Part shown: piece by piece, positions 23,767 to 34,600 of the stretch
Position numbering within the stretch: position 1 is the stretch's first letter
Layout of the letters: every line of letters begins with the position of its first letter
Assembly: GCF_964355755.1 (NCBI RefSeq)
Contig: NC_092673.1
Coordinates: 563,001 to 627,000 of the forward strand
Length of the DNA stretch: 64,000 bases
Reading direction: 5' to 3'
Source: Antedon mediterranea
Lineage: Eukaryota > Echinodermata > Crinoidea > Comatulida > Antedonidae
The notes under the pieces: generated by a model
What the model was told of the DNA's origin: nothing
What the model saw: only the letters and a program-made list of their open reading frames with translations
Databases searched by the model: none
Position numbers and translations under genes: made by a program

Positions 23767-25627
23767 CTTTATTTCAGTTTCTTCTTTAATCATGAGCACA
23801 ATACTTTATTAGATTATTCACAAACTATATCAATAATATGTGAACACAATAGACAGCTTGAATACAATCATGATTTCAAGAACTTTTTTTCCGAATTGAT
23901 GATGTTGTCATTCACGACCATCGCGTAGTTAGTAAACAACTAATACTCCAGACGCTTACTGGCATTTCTACCAGATGAAATCTGCGATTGCCTAAAAAAT
24001 GGATGGACCGTAACGGCTAAACAATTGTTGATGGTGGCGCTATTCATCATAAATCCTGCGGGAAAAACAAACTAAAATGCCCCAAAAAGTTGTCTTATAT
24101 AACTTAAAGTAAGGAATATTTTTTAGTAACAAAATACATTGTATGCATTGTTAATTAGGTGCGTTACTAAAAGTGACTTACTTGTATAAACTTGGGTAAG
24201 CCTAGCAGAGCTTCTAGGCCCGCAGTGCTGGCTAGGCTAAATAAATAGAGAGTATAGTTGAATAATAGGGCCTAGCCTATAGGCTAGGCCTAGAGATCAT
24301 TGATTGACATCCAAAAATATCCTGGCTGGCAAGGCCCCAGCCTGGGGACCAATATTCCAGTTCACATAATATAGGCAGGTGGCCTTACTGGTGCACCAGT
24401 GGTAGTGATACCATGCTGGTTGACTTGCAATAATTAACCTGATCTCGGTACATAGATAGCTAGTACTACTAGTCGGCTACGTCGGAAGCACTAGGCCTAG
24501 GCTATGTCTTTGATAAAATTATATAGGCCCTAGGCCTACTTTTAATTAAAAATATATTTATGATAAAAGTGAATCATTATGATTATCTGCACAGTCAATC
24601 GGACATGCATATCATTTATATTATTATTAGTACTTTTTTCCTGTTCATGGTCATCATGGTTGAGGTGTCTGATCATTTCGGCCGCCAGTCATTTCGGCCG
24701 CCGGTTATGGAATTGCCAAATTCATGAAACGCCAAAAAGGACAAAATATGTATTGTTAATTTCGGCCGCCAGAATTGTAATTATTCTTGAATATTTATGA
24801 CACGCCATGTGTGTTAAAATGTTAATATTTTACTAGGCCTAAATACTGTATTATTAAGCCGAATCGGCGGTCTTTAATTCCAGAAACAGCAGCGATATTA
24901 TAGCGTGCACATTGCCATCACTACAGTGAATATTAATGATATTTTTTTATTAAGAAGGAGGTGATGCTGAAGTTTTTTTTATGTGCCAGTCAAAAACACT
25001 TGACTTGATTCATATTAAAAGAAACACATTTTTACAAAGCACACGCATCTTCGGGACTTGTAAAATAAATAAAAAAATAAACATTAAATCAATATTCATT
25101 TTGACCAATATATTCAGACGGTAAAATACCGTAACTAATATAACTTTAAATCTATGCCTACGGCAAAAACAAAATGTATTTAGCCCATTGCACAACTGAT
25201 CTCTAGTTTAAATGACCATAGTTCTCTGTGGCGTTCCATAGACTTGATAAAGTTATTTTTTTTCACTGTAATACTGTACAGTTAATGAGTTTTTTCTGGC
25301 TATTTCAATTTGGCGCGCCATACCTGGCGGCCGAAATGATCACGCCATATTTTGTCCTTTTTGGAGTTTCATGAATTTGGGCGTTCCATAACCGGCGGCC
25401 GAAATGATTGGCGGCCGAAATGCACTGTGACCATGGTTGACAGTCAATGCATTTCTGATGCAATGTGGCTGGCCCCAAATATTGACAATCAGCAACATCC
25501 AAATAGAAAATACTAATTTACAAACACTATTTCTATATAAAAAACTAATATATATTGTTTACATTTTTTTCCAGACAGTCAAACAAAGCAGTGTCTTTCA
25601 TAACAAAGAAATGTAAACAACAACAAT
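23767..25627. promoter_or_regulatory. divergent intergenic region SPEF1 / SFI1
   Basis: 1.86 kb separate the two start codons. The region must hold both promoters, but I see no clear TATA box or Inr. It contains a dense run of TAGGCCTA-like words (24215-24540) and an inverted pair of CGGCCG-rich repeats (24666-25436). A polypyrimidine-AG at 25574 suggests that the first SFI1 coding exon is preceded by a 5' non-coding exon. Confidence 0.4.
24666..25436. repeat. inverted pair of CGGCCG-rich repeats (foldback)
   Basis: The left copy (24666-24775) has TCATTTCGGCCGCCAGTCA, a second TTTCGGCCGCCGGTTATGG, then CATGAAACGCCAAAAAGGAC and a third TTTCGGCCGCC. The right copy (25312-25436) carries the same words in reverse complement: GGCGGCCGAAATGATC, GTCCTTTTTGGAGTTTCATG and CCATAACCGGCGGCCGAAAT. 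The two arms are about 540 bp apart and could fold back. CGGCCG is otherwise very rare in this AT-rich window. Confidence 0.85.
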
Positions 25628-28600
25628 ATGAATAAGAAAAAAGATCAGGAAGCAAAAGAAAAGGCATTGTTTGAGCTAAGGGCTGAACGAATGAGGCTAC
25701 TGGAACGAGCCAAACAGAACCTGCAAATGTCAAATGATGATAACATTCTTGATGCCAGCATAAATGCCAAGCCAAAGTTTCATAGCAGGTATTATTTTAA
25801 AAATATGTTTACCTAAATTTTGAAGAAAGTGAGAATATTGACAATGCAGCCATTCTCTAGTGGGACTGGAACCCACAACCTGCTCCCGATCACTGGTGGC
25901 CTGAAATTCCTGCTACCAATATTTTAAAACTTTATGATTATCAAAAAGCATCACTACTCTGGTAATACTGACATACTGAAAACTAAATAAACCTATTTTT
26001 CATTTTACAGGTACGGTCAGCAAGAAAACAAGAATGAAATTCAAATCAAGAGGAATAATCAAACGAGGGTCAAGTTGCAGAATGAAAGATTAAACAATCC
26101 AGAAAGCCAAAATGAAGTTCTTGGAAAGAAGGCCAGCAGAATTCCTGAGAAATCTAAGCTGAGGACCAAAGCAGCTGTAAAGCCACATCAATTTCAACGT
26201 GCTAGGCCAGGCTACACCTGGAATATGGGTGGGCGGCTAAAGGAAATACGAATTAGGTTTGAAATCATTTATTTGTTTGTCTTTCTTTAAATTTAATAAT
26301 GGAGGATAGGCATATTATATACAACCACTATTTTATTTTTGACATTTTTTTCTTAACATCTTTGTGTTTAATCCTTTCAGACATCTTGCTAGAAAGTTTT
26401 TATGGATTTGGTTGAAAAATTGTTTTGGGAAAATCCGGCCATCCAATGCAAGGTGAGGTAGAGTTCTGTTGTTAAAACAAATTTGTGTCTCAAAGTTGAT
26501 CAACAAATGTTACATTTTTGTTAAATTCAGGAATCATTACAAGAAAGTGCTTCTGAGGAAAGTGATTTTTGAATGGAAAGAATTGTGGTGGAAGGAAAGG
26601 AAGGAGTGGAAACTAACGATAAGAGCAGAGTGTCACAACAGGTACGTCCATAAACTTACCTGGCCATACCAAGGATTACAAATGGGTACATGGTTTATTG
26701 ATACTCACCAGCTATGGGCATACTCTAAGTACCAACGTGGTATGCAGCTTACAAGAATTTAAATTCATTAATAGTTCTATACAAGGAAAGAAACTTGTAA
26801 TACATGTATGTTGTTTTTTATGCTTTTTAGGTACCGTTTATGGCGTCAAACATGGTCAGCCTGGGTTCAGTACGTTATTTTTCAGAGAGTTAAAAATGCT
26901 AAAATAACATTAGCTTGTAGACATTGTAAGTTTGGTTTTAGTTTTACAACATTTATCGTTAATCTACAGTATACCCCTTTAATGAAGAGCAGACCAAAAA
27001 CAATGGGTGCAAAAAAAACCCCAAAATACTGTATTATATATCTGTGCAATTGTTGTAATACAGTTGAAGCTTAAGCTCTGTCTACACTAAAAAATGTGAT
27101 GTGCCCATATATGGACATAATGATGTCATATCACTACCATATTTGATATTTGGGCATATCACTACCATATTTGGGCACATCACACTTTTTTGTCCAACTA
27201 GTTTGATAGTGTAGACAGAGGGTTAGGATGGTTGAACCATTTACATCTGATAGTGTACACTAAATAAGAACCATTTTATAATATATTATAATATAACTCA
27301 CAAAAAAAGAATCATTTGCATTGCAGCTAATCAAAAGATACAGCAGCGAGCACTTGCAGGTTGGCTGGAACACCACAAAGCCAAAAGATCAAAAACGTCT
27401 GTGTACAAGGCCCTTGAAAAGGCAGTTGCACATAAACGTTTGAAAAAGGCATGGGCAGTGTGGAAAGATCGGCTTCAAAGAGCTAAATTTTTGCAGGATC
27501 AGGAGGTGTATGCTTTACACTTTTGGGCTGAAACTCTAACACATAAGGTTAGTTGAATATAAAGTTTATACCATGTAGTAATATAATAATTAAACATCAA
27601 TAATTATAGATACTGTATGTTCGTATAAAAATGATTTTCTGAAATAAAAACCACTTTCAATTGATGTAGATGTTTGAAAGATGGAAGTTACGAATGAGGG
27701 AAAAACAAAAAGAGAAAGACAGGGAAGTGGCAGCAGACCATTTGTACAATCAATTCCTTGTGGCTAGATGTTTCTTTCAAGGTTTTCTTCCATACACAAT
27801 GTATAGGCTAGAAAAGAAAAGAAGAACTGGTAAGAATCATTTTAAACCATCTTTTATCAAGGGCGCCTAAATGATCAACTTCTACATAAATGTATTAATA
27901 TAGTAAAGCTCTGTCTACACTATCAAACTAGTTCGAAAAAACAAGTGTGATGTTCCCAAATGACGTGGTAGTGATATGCCCAAATATATTAGCTATATGA
28001 CATCATTCTGTAAGGGGCGGGTTTCCCGCTGTTGAATGAGTTTGAATAAAATAAAATAAAATAAATAAAATAATGTCCATATATGGGTATATGACATTTT
28101 TTTGTCACATAAAGTTTGATAGTGTAGACAGGGCTTAAGAGTGTGTTTACATGACATGACTTATTTTAACAATATTTGAAATAGCTGTTTATAACAATTG
28201 TATATTTTGTACTTCTATCTAACAGCTATTGCTGCTACATCTTATATTGAACGCTTATCAACAAAGTATTTCCACCACTGGCATACAAGATGGTACACCA
28301 AGAAGATCATGGCTGAAAAGAGTCACCAGATTAAGGTCATGGGTCAAAGGGCAATGTTACGAAGAATACTGATACACTGGAAATTTTGTATCCTTTAATA
28401 GTTTATTAAAGTACTTATAAAGTTCAATAAATGTTGATTAAATTTGATTTGTATATTAGAGGTTGTGTCTCTATAACAATGCTTTTATTTTCATTCATTC
28501 ATATATTTAATAATGATATGTAATACAGTATTAAAATTACATACAAATAATAATAATTGTTCATTTGTTAAAAATGCCTTCACTCTCTGAAATTCAGATA

Positions 28601-31600
28601 TATTTCTAGAACAAGAGAAAGCACTGAAAATAAAGTTGGCTACAGAACATTACCAAGCCAGGTTATTGGTAAGAACATCACGTTATTGTGCTTGTATAAT
28701 AAATATATATGTTGCCTTTAGTGGCAAAAATAAAATCATGTTTGTAATTATAATAAAAATGTATGAAAGATGTTTTAAATAATTTGCTTTCTCATTACAG
28801 ACAATTGGTTTAAGATCATTCAAAGATGCTGTACACATACACAAACAAAAGAAGCTCAAAGAAGACATTGCTAGAAACTACCAATCAACTGTTGTGAGTA
28901 TTAAGAAAGTCATTTTTTTAATCATTTTAAGTAAGTAAAAGTAAATTAGACTAAGTGTTGTGAGTATTAACATTTTTTAATATATTTGATCTACCTACAT
29001 TCCAGTTTTCTTTCTCCATATATTTCAATTTATTACAGATTCCATTTATTTTGAAAACTAAAAAAACACCGTTTATAATAAAAATAATCTTTTAGGGGGG
29101 TTTTGTTAATAGCAGGTTGCAAGTAAAAATATTCCTCTGTTAGTAGAATGTATAGCTGCCTGTAATTATTACCTTTAAAGAGTTTATAATCCACTTAAAG
29201 TTACCTGCTGTTAAAATTGTATTACCCTCTTTATAGAATATTAATAACAAAACCCTGGTATTTATAACACATTTTATTCAAGGGAAATATATTCTCTATA
29301 TTTAGTGCTTCTTCTTTTAGTTATTTTTAATCTATCAAGCATAGCTATCTTACCCATAGACTATTTAATTCAAAGTTTAACATTTGTGTTTAAATTCTTT
29401 CTTGATCACAGTTAATCAAAATTGCCTGGAATCAATGGATGCTTCGATGTGATGAGAAAGATGAACTAAAAATTGTCAACCAGTCACGGAGAGCATGGTC
29501 TTATTATAAGTCAGTTACTATTTGTATTATATAATTATTTTATTTTTAATTATTAAACTCATTATTCAACTATTTTATTACATTAAATGAATTTAAAATT
29601 ACAATTTTTTATTAAATATACTCAAATACTTATTAATTCAGAAAGAAAACTTTAAGAAGATGTTTTGGAATTTTACAAAAATATACCACCTGGCGGAAAC
29701 ATCGCAAGGTAAAAAGTGAAAATAAAAATATTAATATAAATGTATTATTAATATAATGTTTGCTTCTAAACAATTAAAATCACTTCTTTGTTTCATTTCA
29801 GAGTCAATATGTAGATGCAGATGCATTCTTTGCTTACAAAATGCTTCCCAAATGTCTTCATTGTATGCATCTTTATGCTAAAATGAGACAGGAGAAGCGA
29901 CAAAGACAGATCGCTTCAGAAAAATTTCGAAGGTAAGCAATGATTTTTCATTTCAAAGACGAAATATTTTATTCTTATAGGCATAATTACCAGCCAGCCC
30001 GGAGAGGAGATATAGGCACCACTTGGGGACATGCCTTATGCCTGTGTATCATATCATGATGACTACTACTACAGTACTGTAGCTCATCTGGATAGGCACC
30101 ACTTGGGGATATCAGGCCCGTAGCCAGGGGGGGGTTTTTATGGTTCGGGCGAACCCCCCCTTTATAGCGAACCCCCCTTAACCAACTGCGAACCCCCATC
30201 CCCGACATGCCCAATACCTCACCCTCATCTCCAAAAATCCTCCAAATACGTGCCCCACAGTACAGAAAGTTGTTTGTAAATTGAAAAATTTGTAAACTTG
30301 TTCGTGAACCTTCTTCTCTGTATGAGCGTCAACTAGTGATACGTGTCTGTAAATTTCTAAAAGCTGCAAATGAGTTGCCGATTTTAACCTGAAAAATAAA
30401 TGTTTGGTCCCTGCATGTAACATGATATTGACGCGTCTCATAGCGAGCTGGCGCACGAACGATTCGTACAAAGGACACCGCCAGACAACTGCGTACCTAT
30501 AATTGTTTAGATCACTGGCAGTCAGGCAGCATGCATAAAGTATATAGCCTTCCGACGTACATCAGTATTTATGTGTGACTATGAAGTATAATGTATCAGA
30601 GGATTATAGTGAATATTAATATTTTACACTATAATATCTATGGTATGAAGTACTGTAGTTCACATTATGGCATCCGATTATTTTGTTCTAGACCACGCCG
30701 ATACGTACTAAAATGTATCAATATCACCTATTTACATATTTATATTCCTCAACAAATTGCTGTAAATAAATATTATAGATAGAGCTAGCAAATAGCATTT
30801 GCCTTCACCCAGTGTGCTTTTTTCGGGGCTGTAGATATACGTTCGCATTGAACTTGAACGCAAAACAAAATACGAAGTAAATGATCAAACAATCGGCGGT
30901 TCCGCACAGAGCACGCGCATCTAACACACGGCAACAAAATAGTTGTCGTCATTTAAATTATCGACGTGTTTGAGGAGGAGGAAAAAAGTACGATCTTTTT
31001 GCTCATTGGTTATATAGCATGCTGCACGAGAGTGTCTTTTCCGGTGGGGTTGACCCAAATATTTAGTATCCGAACCCCCCCTTGACAGATCCTGGCTACG
31101 GCCCTGGATATGCCTTATGCCTGTGTATCATATCATGATGACTACTACTACTGTAGCTCATCTGCTACACCCCTACAACAACTAGAACTAAAAAAAATAA
31201 ATGTATTTAAAATTTAATTTGTGTTTAGAGTCAGAGTTGTTTTTTTATTTTGTATTGTTTTATAATTTGAGAAACAGTCAATCAATGATATTTGTAATGA
31301 ATGCATCTATAATGCTAATAGAATCTATTATTATTAAAATTCAATTTTATTTATTTTTCATACAGAGAATGTTTGCTAGGCAGTGTATTTTTTCGTTGGA
31401 TGTTTTCTTATAGAGCTAGCCAAGATTACAGAATGATGCAACGAATGGTACCTAATTTGTCCTTCATTTTACTTAAATTATAATTAAATAGAAATATAAT
31501 TTGAAAATTTTCCTATTTAGTGGGATATTTAGCAACAACATTGAAGTACAAAGATAGCAAATTTTGTACCATGCTCTGTCTACACTATCAAACTAGTTTG

Positions 31601-34600
31601 ACAAAAAAAGTGCGATGTGCCCAAATATGGTAGTGATATGCTTAAATAGGGTAGTGATATGGAATTATCATATCCATATATGGGCATGTCATCACATATT
31701 TTTGTCACATAAGATTTGAGGGTGCAGACAGAGCCTTAGCCATATTTTTAGAGTTTTCTTTCACAATAATATAAATTTTATTCATTCATTTATTCAAAAT
31801 TATTTCAACTTTTTAAATATACTATTTATTATTTAACTATTGGTAATCTTTAGTGTTGATTTGCTTTGTATATTTTAGGCTATTCTTCATTATGATGATC
31901 AAATAACTCGTAGAAATCTTAAAGTTTGGCGGAAAGCCACTCAGGAGAAACTGTCGGAGGAAAAGAAAATAGAAACAGCTTGCCAACATTATTACAGCAA
32001 ATTGGTATTGAAGATGTTGAGTGCTTGGAAAACATATACAAAATTGGAGTTTAGAAGGTAAGTACAGTAAATTAGAATTGTCTGTAAATAAATTAGAATT
32101 GTCCCTAAATATTCCTCCAATTAAATAATTTCACCTATCATTAGATTTCCTATTCATTTATTTTGAATATACAGTAGTAATTTACTATGTTTTCAATAAT
32201 TACAGCGGCTTGTAAAACATTTTTTTTCAAAATACATTAATTTTTTTAGTAAAAATCAAGATGTATTAGCTTACAAACACTCTGTACACCAAACAACCAA
32301 GAAAGCATGGAAAGCGTGGGCAATGTATGTTGCTAGGCAGCAAGTCAAAGGTCATAAAAAAGCAAAAGCCGATGTCTTCTATCAACAGGGTCTTCAGAGA
32401 AAAGTTTTGGAAGCCTGGAAGGTATGAAAGTTTCGACTGCATTATTATAAATCAATATAGCCAACATCTGCACATTTTAGTTAAACAAAAACTACAAAAA
32501 TTCATGGTTAGCACAGTACAGTAGTAGCACCATTCAGAAAGAAAAGATCTTAAAAGTGTCAATTCTTATATAATCCTCATCTTTAGACCTATCATCATGG
32601 AATTATGGCTGTTTACGAGAAAGTAAACGCGAAGAAGACACGACATGACAGACATCGTCTTCATGAAATGTTCCAGCATTGGCGGCAGACAATTCAGGAA
32701 ATGGTAGTGGATCGTCACAAGTTACAAATAGCAGACAATATGTACGCAGTAAAATTAAAGGCGTTAGTAAGTATATGGACGTCCGTTTGCGAAATAAAAG
32801 TAAAATGAATGAATATGCATTTTCAGAACAAGGGTTTCATCCAAAAAGTTCCTGAAAACTGTTTTCTAAAAATTTCTCTAATATGTTGTTTTGCTTTAAA
32901 ATTGAATCAAAGTCAAGTATAAAACGAGTTATATGAAATATTTATAGCATGTTATTTAGTGTATCTGTAAATTATATTTTAGGTTTTCAAGCATTGGTAC
33001 CATTACACCATACTTCATGTTGGCTTGCGAGATGATGAAGACCACAGAGTAGAACATTTCAAATTGATCTTATATACAGGTAGAAATCAAACTGTGAATC
33101 TTTTAATCTTTAGATTGATTCATTAAGTTTAAAATCAATAATATGTTACAGTAAGTTGAAATTCAAGAAATTCTACCTTCAGCTAACAATAGGTATAATT
33201 CATTGATATTATGAAATTTAATTATATAAAGCTGCATTGATAGAGTTTAATTGATGTTTTTTTCTTTTTTTGTAGGAAAATTAAAACGCGCTTTTAGTGT
33301 ATGGGTTGCATTTACAACTTCTCAACAGAACAAACACCATTTAAACAACAAGGCTAGATGTCACTATGAAGTTATACTGAAACAAAAAATGATTGTAAAA
33401 TGGAAAGAGTTCAACGCAATACAATTAAGAAAGAGGGTCAGGAAGAACCAAATTATGTTAAATTGAATATTTTCAAAGAAAGTAAGAAATACTATAAATA
33501 TAAAGTATTTTTTGCCATGATGATTTTAAAATGTTTGTTTTGTCTTACAGTTATTACAGCATCAAAGTATTTGGCTTCACAACACAAGACTTCTTTCATT
33601 TGGGTTTAACAACTGGAAGACACAGGTAATTTGATAATAAGATTAATATGAATAAACAAAGCTATAGAGGATAATGCTTGAGATTATCTTTTCAGATGAC
33701 ATCGTAAGACATTTGTCTATTAATATACAAATAATAGCATGAAGTGAATGATAATCGGTTATATTTCAACAAGGTGAAGTATTTTTAATAAAGTAAAAAT
33801 GCCATTATTTGTACCATTACACGATTATAAAACATTCATTATTTGTTTTATATAACATCTAATTAAATTCCTGTCATTTGAATCTGATTGAATAAAAGGT
33901 CTGTCTATTAAATGTTTTTAAATCGTAATGCATCTGTATTATTTTTAGTATCTTAACTCTCTTGAAGAACAAGCCAAGACAAACATAGCCCTCTGGCAGT
34001 GGAGTCTTGTCCTTCAACGTAAGGTACTCGTTGCGTGGGTTGCGTACACTGCTGACAAAAAGCGAAAGCAAGCTCGTTTTGAGGTTGCTATGGCCACAAG
34101 GCGCAAGAGGTTGTTGCGGGATGGGGCAGCACAATGGCTGAGCGTGGCATCGTATCTTGCTAGTGAACGGGAGAAATTCGCTGCTCAAAAACAAGCTCAG
34201 GTAAGTTACCTAAGTTAGATAAAGTCTTATATTTGTGCAAAATACAAGGATCATTTGAGAATAAATTCTCACATTGATACAATCAACACCCTGCAACATA
34301 ACTGTTGAATAGTGGGATTGTCTATAACTGGCCAATAGGTAGTAGTCCTTCTTGCACTGTGATTGTGCTAACCATCTACTGGTTCTTATAGATGGTGATA
34401 TATTGTTTTTTTAGAATGCATTTACATCGTATCAGATTGTTCACCGGTGTGCTATGAAATGGAGACAGAAGACACATGATAGAAGAAACGCTAGGCCATC
34501 AAAGAAACATAATTTGAAGCAAAACAAACTGATACAGCCACCAGTTCCACATCCATCTTCTACAGAGCCTCTAATGTCTGTGAAGGTAGACCCAGCCCAG

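Noticed and set aside
30178-30471. 97-codon minus-strand frame as a transposase gene
   Set aside because: It lies inside the 994-bp element but shows no DDE/DDD or zinc-finger pattern, and is too short.
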